From Sediminibacterium sp. FEMGT703S (GTDB taxonomy: Bacteria > Bacteroidota > Bacteroidia > Chitinophagales > Chitinophagaceae), in assembly GCA_002786355.1 (NCBI GenBank), contig PGCO01000003.1, positions 476,746 through 540,745 of the forward strand: 64,000 bases of DNA, in the 5' to 3' direction. The notes beneath the pieces are model-generated. The model saw only the letters and a list, made by a program, of their open reading frames with translations, was not told the DNA's origin and made no database searches. Of the stretch, positions 48,696-58,345 are shown one piece after another (positions within the stretch are counted from its first letter, which is position 1; each line of letters opens with the position of its first letter). A program made the position numbers and the translations under genes.

Positions 48696-49610
48696 ATGAA
48701 AATGACCGCCCTTATTGGTATCCTGATTGTATTCCAATCTTTACAGGCCCAAACAAGTATTATTGTTTTAGGAACCATTCAAGATGCGGGATCCCCACAA
48801 ATTGGCTGTACCAAAGATTGTTGTAAAAACCTTTTTAATCAACCAGACCATTCAAGGCAAGTGGTTTCATTGGGATTATATAATTCCACTAAAAAAATCA
48901 GCTATTTATTTGAAGCCACTCCCGACATCAGCAAGCAATTGAGGATGTTAAAGGAATATAGTAAAACAGCTACAGACATACCCAACGGGGTATTTTTAAC
49001 TCATGCACATATTGGTCATTATACCGGACTAATGTTCCTAGGAAAAGAAGCAATGAGTGCAAAACAATTGCCTGTTTATGCAATGCCCAAAATGAAGTCA
49101 TTTCTAGAACAGAACGGACCATGGAGTCAATTGGTGAATCAACAAAATATACAGATTCAAACATTATCTGATAATCAAGCCATCCGTTTAGGCGATAGTA
49201 TTTCTGTTACCCCTTTACTAGTGCCACATCGCGATGAGTATTCAGAGACGGTTGGTTATATCATTAGTGGGCCAAGCAAAAAATTACTATTTATCCCTGA
49301 TATTGATAAATGGGAAAAATGGTCTCAAAATATTAATCACCTCATTGAAAAAGTTGATTATGCGTTAATTGATGCAACTTTTTTTGACGCAGCCGAAATC
49401 AACAATCGCCCCATTAGTGAAATTCCGCATCCATTTGTTACAGAAAGCATGGAGCGGTTTAAATCGATGCCATTAAAGGACAAACAGAAAATTCATTTCA
49501 TTCATTTCAATCATACCAATCCACTAATAAATAACAAAAGTATAGCAACAGAAAAAGTCATTAAAGCTGGATTTAACATCGCCCAGCCGAGACAACGTTT
49601 TGTTTTGTAA
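48696..49610 (+). CDS. PqqB-like metallo-beta-lactamase fold hydrolase, exported
   Basis: A 304-residue metallo-hydrolase with a short signal peptide (MKMTALIGILIVFQSLQAQ). TIQDAGSPQIGC is close to the PqqB start motif, and the metal site reads THAHIGH (His103, His105, His108), where the usual Asp of HxHxDH is Gly. VPHRDEYSETVGY and the late IHFNHTNP supply further ligands. No pqq synthesis genes are nearby and PqqB itself is not exported, so this is a paralogue of unknown substrate. It diverges from the DUF1553 gene. Confidence 0.82.
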   Translation: MKMTALIGILIVFQSLQAQTSIIVLGTIQDAGSPQIGCTKDCCKNLFNQPDHSRQVVSLGLYNSTKKISYLFEATPDISKQLRMLKEYSKTATDIPNGVFLTHAHIGHYTGLMFLGKEAMSAKQLPVYAMPKMKSFLEQNGPWSQLVNQQNIQIQTLSDNQAIRLGDSISVTPLLVPHRDEYSETVGYIISGPSKKLLFIPDIDKWEKWSQNINHLIEKVDYALIDATFFDAAEINNRPISEIPHPFVTESMERFKSMPLKDKQKIHFIHFNHTNPLINNKSIATEKVIKAGFNIAQPRQRFVL

Positions 49611-49690
49611 TTCCCATTTTCATAAATCCTTTTCCCGATTGCTACTTGTGAGACCATATTAAAATGGATTCTTTGCATAAAATATATATT

Positions 49691-50239
49691 ATGCAAAGCT
49701 TATTAAAAGATCAAACAGCAGAGAAACACAGAATTGCAGAGAGAAAGCCCTTTAATATGCGAATGTTTAAAGGAGAATTGAATCAACAAGCATACCTGCA
49801 TTATCTTGAACAACAACTTGCAATCTTCACCGCACTTGAACAACATCCATTGCCTCACCCAAGTTTAAACAGAATTGAATCGATCTCAGCTGATATCCAA
49901 GAATTAGAGACCGCTGGTGCATTAAGAAAGGGTGAGCTAACTGCTACAACCACTTACAAAAATTATTTGAGTGGATTAACTCCATCAGAACAATTGCCTC
50001 ATATTTATTTACATTATTTGGCCATTGCATACGGTGGACAAATCATGAAAACTAAAGTGCCTTCAAAAGGTTTGTTTTATGATTTCCACAACTTTGAAGC
50101 TTGTATATTATCTATCAGACAAATACAACAAGACAGTTGGGTGAATGAGGTTAACAAAGGCTATGATGCCATCATTAACATATTTGATGCACTTGAAGCA
50201 ACCCTATTGGAAACAACAAAAATCATTGAACATGCTTAA
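49691..50239 (+). CDS. heme oxygenase-like (biliverdin-producing) protein
   Basis: An all-helical heme oxygenase fold protein of 182 residues, expected to open heme to biliverdin, CO and iron. The N-terminal helix carries the proximal heme ligand in EKHRIAE (His13 from this start), and YLAIAYGGQIM near residue 116 is the distal-helix glycine-rich stretch. A longer frame from 49664 (MDSLHKIYI) is possible. It overlaps the next small gene by 8 bases. Neighbouring heme-related genes are the c-type cytochrome operon and, further on, ccmB. Confidence 0.8.
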   Translation: MQSLLKDQTAEKHRIAERKPFNMRMFKGELNQQAYLHYLEQQLAIFTALEQHPLPHPSLNRIESISADIQELETAGALRKGELTATTTYKNYLSGLTPSEQLPHIYLHYLAIAYGGQIMKTKVPSKGLFYDFHNFEACILSIRQIQQDSWVNEVNKGYDAIINIFDALEATLLETTKIIEHA

Positions 50240-50399
50240 CTGGTTACAAGACATCGGTATCATTGGATTTTGGTTTTTCTTCATCAAAGGCATGATTTGG
50301 TTACTAGTATTTGCACTTTTATATGCGGGCGTCATTAATAAAACAACTTTTGAGAAGATCAAATCAAAATTGAGGTTTTATAAAAAGTCAAAAGCCTAA
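50232..50399 (+). CDS. small membrane protein of unknown function
   Basis: A 55-residue product with one long or two short hydrophobic helices (IGIIGFWFFFIKGMIWLLVFALL) and a basic C-terminal tail. I start at ATG 50232, inside the last codons of the heme oxygenase gene, because it gives a typical amphipathic N-terminus; upstream codons in frame are a shadow of that gene. The 8-base overlap suggests coupling to the heme oxygenase. Confidence 0.6.
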   Translation: MLNWLQDIGIIGFWFFFIKGMIWLLVFALLYAGVINKTTFEKIKSKLRFYKKSKA

Positions 50400-50472
50400 A
50401 TGATTTAAAATACATTAAATTAATTTTACATGAATTGAAACTGTTTAAAAGATGGCTTGTCTACCCCTTACA

Positions 50473-50497
50473 AGTAATATTAATTTCTTATATTACT
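50473..50497. promoter_or_regulatory. palindrome upstream of the ABC transporter operon
   Basis: AGTAATAT and ATATTACT form a perfect 8-bp inverted repeat with a 9-base spacer, 39 bases before the ATG of the ABC ATPase. Its position and size fit a dimeric repressor operator or an mRNA leader hairpin; no regulator gene is adjacent. Confidence 0.4.
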
Positions 50498-50535
50498 AGG
50501 GTTATTTCAATTTTTTAACGTTTTCAATTCATGTT

Positions 50536-51423
50536 ATGCAACTTGTTATTTCTAATCTTTCAAAAAGATATCCGAATGGCGTACAAGCACTTAATAATGT
50601 AAGTTTTACCATTAAAGAGGGCATGTTCGGTCTTTTAGGTCCTAATGGTGCAGGTAAATCCTCTTTAATGAGGACTATTTCAACGCTACAAGAAGCGGAT
50701 AGTGGCAGTATCTTTTTAGATGAGTTAGATGTATTGAAAGAAAAAGAAACCGTTCGAAAAATCTTGGGCTATCTCCCCCAAGATTTTGGTGTTTATCCGA
50801 AGATTAGTTCGGAACAAATGTTAGATCATATTGCCTGTTTAAAGGGTATTAGCAATGCAAAAGAAAGAAAAGAAACAGTAGACAATTTATTGAATAGGGT
50901 TAACCTTTACACAGATCGAAAAAAGAATCTAGGCACTTATTCTGGTGGAATGAAACAACGTTTTGGTATTGCTCAAGCCTTATTAGGCAATCCAAAATTG
51001 ATCATAGTGGATGAGCCTACAGCAGGTTTAGATCCCGCAGAAAGAAATCGATTTTATAATTTATTGAGTGAGATTGGTAATAATACGATTGTGATTCTAT
51101 CGACACATATTGTGGAAGATGTTAGAACACTCTGCAATGACTTTGCCATCATTTGTAAAGGTGAGTTGTTAAGACATGATCAACCTGATGATGCAGTGAA
51201 TGAATTAGAAGGAAAGATATATACCAGGTCCGCAGATAAAGCTACAGTTCAACAATTAAAAGAACAGTATCAAGTTATTAGTGTACAAATGAAAAGCGGT
51301 AGTTTAAGTGTCCGCATATTCAGCGATACGGATCCTGGAAACGGTTTCAGGTCAGTATCCCCTGCTCTTGAAGATGTTTACTTTCATCAGATAGCATCTA
51401 AAATGGATATGGCAACAATATAA
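50536..51423 (+). CDS. ABC transporter ATP-binding protein
   Basis: An ATPase of 295 residues with Walker A GPNGAGKSS at 35-43, the signature YSGGMKQR at 135-142 and Walker B IIVDEP at 156-161, followed by a conserved switch His in STHIVED. It belongs to the ABC-2 export type (CcmA/YhaQ-like). It is 21 bases before the permease-peptidase gene, which must be its membrane partner. Confidence 0.95.
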   Translation: MQLVISNLSKRYPNGVQALNNVSFTIKEGMFGLLGPNGAGKSSLMRTISTLQEADSGSIFLDELDVLKEKETVRKILGYLPQDFGVYPKISSEQMLDHIACLKGISNAKERKETVDNLLNRVNLYTDRKKNLGTYSGGMKQRFGIAQALLGNPKLIIVDEPTAGLDPAERNRFYNLLSEIGNNTIVILSTHIVEDVRTLCNDFAIICKGELLRHDQPDDAVNELEGKIYTRSADKATVQQLKEQYQVISVQMKSGSLSVRIFSDTDPGNGFRSVSPALEDVYFHQIASKMDMATI

Positions 51424-51444
51424 ACTAACTCAAAAACTTTTCAT

Positions 51445-54400
51445 ATGTTTTGGCAAATTTTCAAATTTGAGTTGGTCTATCGCTCTAAAAGACCAGCTTC
51501 TTATATTTATTTTTTCATCTTCTTTTTGCTAGGATTTATTTCCATAGCAACTGGCTCTTCCCCCGCATCAGAAAAAGTATTCCATAATGCCCCTTGGACA
51601 ATTGCGGATGGAACCATCACTTTTAGTTTACTCATGATGTTGGTATGCTCTGCTATAATGGGTGTTCCCTTGTATAGAGATGTTGAACACCAAACCAGAC
51701 AATACTTTTTCAGTTACCCCATTACAAAAGGCGGTTATTTTTGGGGGAGATTTCTGGGTTCATTTTTTTATGTACTAGTTGTTGGTACTGCGTTTAACTG
51801 GGGCTGTTATTTGGGAGCCTACTTAGGACCTATAATGGGACAAGTACCCGCCGAAAGAATTGGAGATTATGGTCTCTGGAATTATTTAGAACCCGCATTT
51901 TTATACGGATTCAGTAATTTGTTAATCTCTTCTTCGATATTTTTTGCACTTGTTGCAGTTACCAGGAATGTAAAAGTGGTATACAGTGCAAGTATATTAT
52001 TACTAATTGGCTATTTCTTATCCAACTTTTTAGTTCGTGATTTAGAAAAAAGAGAACTGGTAAAATTACTCGATCCTTTTCTTATCAATACATTTCAATT
52101 AGAAACAAGATATCTTACCCCATTTGAGAAAAACAATTTGAGTTTGCCATTTACCAAAGTATTTGTGTTTAACAGATTAATTTGGATGGGCATTTCAATA
52201 TTGATTACAGCTATTGCATATTGGCGATTTAGCTTTTCTGCATTTCTAAATGCAGATACAACAAAAGAAACGAAGAAAAATGAATCAACAGAAAAAGCAC
52301 CAATTAGTCAACCCTTAAAAAGAGTTACACAAGATTTTTCTCAAGGATATATGCGGAGAGTTTGGTGGAGACTTACTAAAATTGAGTTTTTAAACATCAT
52401 TCGGGATAATTATTTCAAAGCAATTTTACTTGGGGGATTAATTTTTTTAATTCTTGATTTCTGGATTGGCAATTTGTTGTACAGTGTCCCTGATAGACCT
52501 TTAACCATTTTTTTAATGGATTATAAAAGCTATGATTACAATTTATTCATTTTTATCATTTTACTATTTTACTCAGGCGAAACCATTCATCGAGAAAAAA
52601 CAACTCGCTATAATATCATCAATGATGCCATGCCAGTATCGAATGTGGTTTTCTTGTTTTCCAAGTTTTGTAGCATGGTTGGTATCGCCATTATCTTAGT
52701 TACTATTCCAATGGTGCTTGGTGTATTCATTCAGTTATTGAAAGGACATACCGATTTTAATTTTTCAGTATATTTTATAGAATTGTATGTTTTGACTTTG
52801 CCAGGATTTATACAAATGATTCTATTGTCATTTGCAGTGCATCTATTAGTGAATAATAAGTTTGGGGGGCATGGTGTTTCTATGATTATCTGGGTTTGCT
52901 TATTCTTATTAAGATCATTTGGCGAAATGGATTATAACTTATTCTTTTATTTCTATACACCGAATTATCGCTGGAGTGATATGAATGGAATTGGGCATTT
53001 TCTTGAACCGCAGTTATGGTTTAATTTCTACTGGATTAGTCTGGGTTGTCTATTAACAGTAATAGCATTCTTGTTTTACCAGAGAGGAATTGCAGGTGGA
53101 TTTAAAGAAAGATGGAGGGTTGCATCCAGCAGATTTAATGGCACCCCAAGAAATCTGATTGTCCTATTCTTTTTATGCTGGATAGGATCTGGATCATACA
53201 TCTATTATAATGTAAGCTATTTGAATAACTATACTAGTAATTCAAAATCTGAGAGCAATTCAGCTTTATATGAAACGACCCTAAAGAAATATGAAAAGAA
53301 GTTACAGCCAAAAGTAACTCAGGTATTGATGCATGCAGATATTTTTCCTGAAGAAAGAAAAGTAACAATTTATGCTAAGCTTTCGCTTAAAAATAAACAT
53401 GCTGCTGCCATAGATTCTTTGCATTTACTGGCAGATGACAATATTCAATACAGAATTCTGTATAATGGAAAACCCTTGAAATATCAGTCGCCATTGCTGT
53501 TTAAGTATAGTGCTTTTAACTTCTTAAAGAAAGGAAAAGATACAGCAAATTATAGAGTGTATGGCCTTCCAACACCCATGCTTCCTGGAGACACTGCATT
53601 ACTTGAAGTATACTCTGTAATTGAAAATAAAGGATTCCCAAATAGTGGCTTATCTAGAGAGATTCTTCAAAACGGTACATTTTATTCAGGAGGCATTCCT
53701 TCTTTCGGCTATGACCCTAACAGGGAGTTGAACAGTGATGAAGACAGAAAGAAATATAAATTAGCTAAAAAAGAAGATGAGTTCCCAGACCAAAATGATC
53801 CAGAAGGAAAAGCTACTATGTTGTTTAATGATGATGCAGACTTAATCCACTTTGAAGCTACTGTGAGTACATCCAAAGATCAAATAGCGATTGCACCTGG
53901 TTACTTACAAAAAACTTGGGAGAAGGATGGTAGAAAATATTTTCAATATGTTCAAGACACCCCTATCGATTACTTCTTCAGTATTTTATCTGCCAAATAT
54001 GATGTATTAAAAGATTCAGTGACTATATCAAATGGCGAAAAGATAAATATTGAAATTTTTCACGACTCCAAACACAAATTCAATTTAGACAGATTTAAAG
54101 CAGCTTATAAAGATGGCTTAGAATATTTCTCTAAGAGTTACGGTGATTTTCAATTCAGACAAATGCGTTTAATGGAATTTCCACGTTATGCCGGATTTGC
54201 ACAAAGCTTTCCCAATACAGTACCCTTTGCGGAGAGTTTTGGATGGGTGGCAGATTTTAGTGATCCTAATTCATTTGATTATGTTTACTATGTAACAGCT
54301 CATGAATTGGCCCATCAATGGTGGGGACATCAGGTTGTTCCAAATAAAACCAGAGGATCAAATTTAATTTCTGAGGCATTAGCAGAATATACCGCATTGA

Positions 54401-55089
54401 TCTTGACCGAGCGTAAGTATGGGAAAGACAATATGAAAAGATTCCTAAAGGATGAATTAGATGGTTACTTAACCGGACGAGCGAATGAATCAAAAAAGGA
54501 AAACACTTTCATCAACTGTAATCGATCTTATCAATGGTATCAAAAAGGCAGCTTAATATTATATGGTTTACAAGATTTAATTGGTGTAGATCAATTAAAT
54601 AAAGCCCTCCATGAATTCAGAGATAGCTTTGCCTTAAAAGAAAATCCACCTTTTGCTGGCAGTACAGACTTATATGCGTTTATAGATAAATACACACCTG
54701 ATTCTGTAAAATACTATCTAGTAGATACTTGGAAGAAAATTACTTTATATGACAATAAAGCCATCAGCGCGAAATCAGTCAGCGCTGGCAAAGATTTGTA
54801 TGATGTAACCATTCAGATAAATACCAATAAGTATTATGCAGATAGTGCCGGAAAAGAAACGCTTACAAAAATGAATGACTATATAGACATTGGTGTATTT
54901 GCTGCTGAATCAACAGACAAAAATGGAAGAAAAAAAGTGAACCCCATATTCTTGCAGAAATACAAGTTAACACCGGGGCAAAAAACTATCAAAATAAGAG
55001 TGAAAGGGAAACCTGTTAAAGCAGGTATAGATCCTTATAATAAATTGATTGATAGAATACCTGATGATAATACCGTTGATATTGAATAA
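51445..55089 (+). CDS. ABC-2 permease fused to M1 family aminopeptidase domain
   Basis: A 1214-residue fusion. The N-terminal half has two sets of about six hydrophobic segments (residues 15-280 and 320-605), as in ABC-2 permeases. A periplasmic C-terminal half (from about 620) carries the M1 peptidase site HELAH at residues 953-957, with the third ligand Glu977 in SEALAEY, and WYQKGSLILYGL for the substrate tyrosine region. The residues between HExxH and Glu number 19, as in other Bacteroidota members rather than the textbook 18. The family is known as ABC permease/M1 aminopeptidase; what it transports or cleaves is unknown. It ends at a terminator. Confidence 0.93.
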   Translation: MFWQIFKFELVYRSKRPASYIYFFIFFLLGFISIATGSSPASEKVFHNAPWTIADGTITFSLLMMLVCSAIMGVPLYRDVEHQTRQYFFSYPITKGGYFWGRFLGSFFYVLVVGTAFNWGCYLGAYLGPIMGQVPAERIGDYGLWNYLEPAFLYGFSNLLISSSIFFALVAVTRNVKVVYSASILLLIGYFLSNFLVRDLEKRELVKLLDPFLINTFQLETRYLTPFEKNNLSLPFTKVFVFNRLIWMGISILITAIAYWRFSFSAFLNADTTKETKKNESTEKAPISQPLKRVTQDFSQGYMRRVWWRLTKIEFLNIIRDNYFKAILLGGLIFLILDFWIGNLLYSVPDRPLTIFLMDYKSYDYNLFIFIILLFYSGETIHREKTTRYNIINDAMPVSNVVFLFSKFCSMVGIAIILVTIPMVLGVFIQLLKGHTDFNFSVYFIELYVLTLPGFIQMILLSFAVHLLVNNKFGGHGVSMIIWVCLFLLRSFGEMDYNLFFYFYTPNYRWSDMNGIGHFLEPQLWFNFYWISLGCLLTVIAFLFYQRGIAGGFKERWRVASSRFNGTPRNLIVLFFLCWIGSGSYIYYNVSYLNNYTSNSKSESNSALYETTLKKYEKKLQPKVTQVLMHADIFPEERKVTIYAKLSLKNKHAAAIDSLHLLADDNIQYRILYNGKPLKYQSPLLFKYSAFNFLKKGKDTANYRVYGLPTPMLPGDTALLEVYSVIENKGFPNSGLSREILQNGTFYSGGIPSFGYDPNRELNSDEDRKKYKLAKKEDEFPDQNDPEGKATMLFNDDADLIHFEATVSTSKDQIAIAPGYLQKTWEKDGRKYFQYVQDTPIDYFFSILSAKYDVLKDSVTISNGEKINIEIFHDSKHKFNLDRFKAAYKDGLEYFSKSYGDFQFRQMRLMEFPRYAGFAQSFPNTVPFAESFGWVADFSDPNSFDYVYYVTAHELAHQWWGHQVVPNKTRGSNLISEALAEYTALILTERKYGKDNMKRFLKDELDGYLTGRANESKKENTFINCNRSYQWYQKGSLILYGLQDLIGVDQLNKALHEFRDSFALKENPPFAGSTDLYAFIDKYTPDSVKYYLVDTWKKITLYDNKAISAKSVSAGKDLYDVTIQINTNKYYADSAGKETLTKMNDYIDIGVFAAESTDKNGRKKVNPIFLQKYKLTPGQKTIKIRVKGKPVKAGIDPYNKLIDRIPDDNTVDIE

Positions 55090-55091
55090 AC

Positions 55092-55116
55092 AAAAAGCCC
55101 CAGTAAGGGGCTTTTT
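55092..55116 (+). terminator. rho-independent terminator of the ABC operon
   Basis: AAAAAGCCCC and its complement form a 10-bp stem with a 5-base loop and a T-run, two bases after the stop. The A/T outer arms also allow termination of the convergent rfbD transcript. Confidence 0.88.
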
Positions 55117-55148
55117 TATTTTAGTTATAAAAAATTCTTATCTAGAAT

Positions 55149-56027
55149 TTAGTTCGAAATACGAATAGCCTCAATACAGATTTTAAGGCTTTCTTTCCAT
55201 GGTTTTAATACTACTCCAAATACATTAGCAATTTCCTGAACGTCCATCACTGAATAGGCAGGTCGCTTAGCTGGCGTTGGGAACGCAGATGAGGGAATAG
55301 GTAATACCGTACAAGATAGACCCGCTTCTTCTTTAATAGCTTGAGCAAAATCGAACCAAGTAATCGCCCCGGTATTACTGTAATGAAAAATACCTGCAAC
55401 ATGATTTCCTTCTGAATGATGCTGAACAATTTGCATAATAGCTTCTGCTAAATCTGCTGCATAAGTAGGACATCCCTCTTGGTCGTTCACCACTTTTATT
55501 TCAGGGCGTTCTTTCATCAATCGCAACATGGTTTTTACAAAATTATTCCCATGTGCACTGTACACCCAAGAAGTACGAATAATAATTGAGGATGGATTAT
55601 TGGTTAAAGCCAATTGCTCTCCAATCGCTTTAGTAGCTCCATAATAATTAACAGGATCAGTAGGGGTGTCTACTTTATAAGGGGCAACGCCATTACCATT
55701 AAAAACATAATCAGTAGAAATCGTAATAAGCTTACAATCAAATTCCTGACAACAAGCAGCAATTTCACCAACAACAGTTGCATTGATCATCATTGCTGTA
55801 TCTTGATCTGATTCAGCCTTATCTACGGCCGTGTAAGCAGCACAATTAATAAAGTATTGCGGCTTTGTTGTTTCAAAAAAGGGATGAACACTACCCATAT
55901 TGGATAAATCCAATTGAGTACGATCCGTAAAAATAAATTGGTATCGATCTTCAAAAGAAGAAGCCAATTGTTGCAGTTCCCATCCTAGTTGTCCATTTTT
56001 TCCAGTAACTACAATAATTGGCTTCAT
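55149..56027 (-). CDS. rfbD: dTDP-4-dehydrorhamnose reductase
   Basis: An SDR-family reductase of 292 residues that makes dTDP-L-rhamnose. The N-terminus MKPIIVVTGKNGQLGWEL holds the NAD(P) loop, STDYVFNG and the YxxxK motif in YYGATKAIGE are intact. I start at ATG 56027; the longer frame has no family match and overlaps the upstream gene. It closes a run of four nucleotide-sugar genes on this strand, 16 bases after the decarboxylase gene. rfbA, rfbB and rfbC are not in the window. Confidence 0.92.
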   Translation of the reverse strand: MKPIIVVTGKNGQLGWELQQLASSFEDRYQFIFTDRTQLDLSNMGSVHPFFETTKPQYFINCAAYTAVDKAESDQDTAMMINATVVGEIAACCQEFDCKLITISTDYVFNGNGVAPYKVDTPTDPVNYYGATKAIGEQLALTNNPSSIIIRTSWVYSAHGNNFVKTMLRLMKERPEIKVVNDQEGCPTYAADLAEAIMQIVQHHSEGNHVAGIFHYSNTGAITWFDFAQAIKEEAGLSCTVLPIPSSAFPTPAKRPAYSVMDVQEIANVFGVVLKPWKESLKICIEAIRISN

Positions 56028-56043
56028 ATCAATACTTCTAAAA

Positions 56044-57027
56044 TTATTTACCTGTATAAAATTCTTTGGGTTGTTTAGACCATTCATCTTTGGGCAAAGA
56101 TTTAAAATATTCGTAGGTCTTCGCCAATCCTTCTGCCCGCTCTACTTTGGGCTCCCATCCTAAAATAGATTTTGCTTTTGAGATATCTGGTTTTCTTTGT
56201 TTAGGATCATCTACAGGTAATTCTTTGTAAATTATTTTAACAGAAGATCCAGTTAGCTTCAATACTTCTTCAGCAAAATCCTTTAAGGTAATTTCATGAG
56301 GGTTACCAATATTCACAGGCATTGTATAATCGCTCATTAACAACCTATATATTCCCTCAATTAAATCATCTACATAGCAAAATGAACGGGTTTGACTGCC
56401 ATCACCAAAAACAGTTAGATCTTCTCCGCGCAAAGCTTGACCAATAAATGCAGGTAGTGCACGACCATCATTCAGTCGCATTCTAGGACCATAGGTATTG
56501 AAGATGCGTACGATACGTGTTTCAACTCCGTGGAATGTATAGTAAGCTCGAGTGATAGATTCCATGAAACGCTTGGCCTCATCGTACACCCCTCTTGGTC
56601 CTACTGGATTTACATTACCCCAGTATTCTTCTGTTTGAGGATGCACCATAGGGTCTCCATAAACTTCACTGGTTGAAGCTACCAACATTCTAGCACCTTT
56701 TGCTTTTGCTAGTCCTAAGCAATTATGTGTTCCCAATGCACCTACTTTTAAGGTTTGAATCGGAATCTTTAAATAATCAATAGGACTTGCAGGAGATGCA
56801 AAATGCAAGATATAATCGATTGGACCAGGTACATGAATAAACTTGGAAACATCGTGATGATAGAATTCAAAGTCTTCCAACTTAAAGAGATGATCAATAT
56901 TGCGGAGATCCCCTGTAATCAGGTTATCCATGCCCACCACTTTAAACCCTTCTTTAATAAATCGATCACATAAATGTGATCCTAAAAATCCGGCAGCGCC
57001 GGTAATTAAAACGCGTTTCTGAGACAT
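56044..57027 (-). CDS. UDP-glucuronate decarboxylase (UDP-xylose synthase)
   Basis: An extended SDR of 327 residues with [11 protein letters not shown] at the N-terminus, the [10 protein letters not shown] signature, YDEAK for the catalytic Tyr and Lys, and the NTYGPRM stretch; these, together with [13 protein letters not shown], are characteristic of UXS. It would convert UDP-glucuronate, made by the adjacent ugd product, to UDP-xylose. The ATG at 57027 is preferred; the longer frame begins with TTG inside ugd. The 10-base gap after ugd indicates one operon. Confidence 0.93.
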   Translation of the reverse strand: MSQKRVLITGAAGFLGSHLCDRFIKEGFKVVGMDNLITGDLRNIDHLFKLEDFEFYHHDVSKFIHVPGPIDYILHFASPASPIDYLKIPIQTLKVGALGTHNCLGLAKAKGARMLVASTSEVYGDPMVHPQTEEYWGNVNPVGPRGVYDEAKRFMESITRAYYTFHGVETRIVRIFNTYGPRMRLNDGRALPAFIGQALRGEDLTVFGDGSQTRSFCYVDDLIEGIYRLLMSDYTMPVNIGNPHEITLKDFAEEVLKLTGSSVKIIYKELPVDDPKQRKPDISKAKSILGWEPKVERAEGLAKTYEYFKSLPKDEWSKQPKEFYTGK

Positions 57028-57037
57028 ATTAATTGAT

Positions 57038-58339
57038 TTAGTGGCGTCCAATGCTTTCGTAATGATAGCCCATGTCGGTAATATATTTTACTTCAAATAA
57101 ATTTCTTCCATCAAATATGACTTTGCCCTTCAACAAGCTATCAATCACTTCAAAATCGGGCGTTCTAAATTCGCTCCACTCTGTTGCAATAATCAATGCA
57201 TCTGCATTTTTTAACGCCCCGTATTGGCTATCGGCATATTTAATTTTATCACCAACAGTATTTTTCACATTTGGCATAGCTTCTGGATCATAAGCGGTAA
57301 CTGTTGCACCTGCTGCAGTTAATGCATCAATCAAATACAAAGCTGGTGCTTCTCTGATATCATCGGTATTAGGCTTGAATGCCAATCCCCAAAGGGCAAA
57401 ATGTTTTCCTTTTAAATCACCATTAAAATATTTTTCAATTTTTGGAATCAAGTGTAATTTCTGCGCTTCATTTACTTCCTCAACAGCTTTCAAAATTTTG
57501 AAGTCATAATTCACTTCTTCAGAAGACATAATCAATGCTTGCACGTCTTTAGGGAAGCAACTACCACCATATCCAATACCTGGGAATAAAAAACGTTTAC
57601 CAATTCGATCATCCGATCCAATCCCTCTTCTCACCATATCTACATCTGCACCTACTTTTTCGCAAAGTTGTGCAATCTCATTCATGAAAGAAATTTTGGT
57701 AGCCAAGAAAGAGTTCGCTGCATATTTAGTTAACTCGGCAGATTTTTCATCCATAAAAATCACTGGATTACCCTGGCGAACAAATGGACCATATAAATCA
57801 GACATTAATTTTTTAGCTCTTTCAGATTGAGTACCAACTACCACACGATCCGGTTTCATAAAATCATCTACCGCTACCCCTTCTCTTAAAAACTCTGGGT
57901 TACTCACCACATCAAATTCACCCTTGTAGTTTTCAGCAACTGCTGCATGAACCTTCTCTGCAGTTCCCACTGGTACAGTACTTTTATCAACCAACACTTT
58001 ATAATCGGTCATGATTTTACCAAGGTCTTTTGCAACCCCTAAAACATAACGTAAGTCCGCAGCGCCACCTTCTCCGGGAGGAGTCGGTAAAGCTAAGAAC
58101 ACAATTTCCGCATCTTTAACCCCTTCAGCCAAATTAGTGGTAAAGGTTAAACGGCCTTCTCTTAAATTTCGTAAAAATATTTTTTCTAAGCCTGGCTCGT
58201 AAATGGTGATTTCTCCATTAGACAGCTTTTCTACTTTTTTCTGATCAATATCGATACAAGTAACTTTATTCCCGGTTTCTGAGAAACAGGTACCCGTTAC
58301 TAGTCCAACATAACCTGTTCCAACTACTGCAATTTTCAT
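57038..58339 (-). CDS. ugd: UDP-glucose 6-dehydrogenase
   Basis: The 433-residue enzyme that oxidises UDP-glucose to UDP-glucuronate. The NAD loop [15 protein letters not shown] and the catalytic Cys261 in [11 protein letters not shown] are present, and [17 protein letters not shown] in the C-terminal UDP-binding domain is intact. It is followed by the UDP-glucuronate decarboxylase gene, so UDP-xylose is a likely product of the pair. Confidence 0.96.
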   Translation of the reverse strand: MKIAVVGTGYVGLVTGTCFSETGNKVTCIDIDQKKVEKLSNGEITIYEPGLEKIFLRNLREGRLTFTTNLAEGVKDAEIVFLALPTPPGEGGAADLRYVLGVAKDLGKIMTDYKVLVDKSTVPVGTAEKVHAAVAENYKGEFDVVSNPEFLREGVAVDDFMKPDRVVVGTQSERAKKLMSDLYGPFVRQGNPVIFMDEKSAELTKYAANSFLATKISFMNEIAQLCEKVGADVDMVRRGIGSDDRIGKRFLFPGIGYGGSCFPKDVQALIMSSEEVNYDFKILKAVEEVNEAQKLHLIPKIEKYFNGDLKGKHFALWGLAFKPNTDDIREAPALYLIDALTAAGATVTAYDPEAMPNVKNTVGDKIKYADSQYGALKNADALIIATEWSEFRTPDFEVIDSLLKGKVIFDGRNLFEVKYITDMGYHYESIGRH

Positions 58340-58345
58340 AAATAT

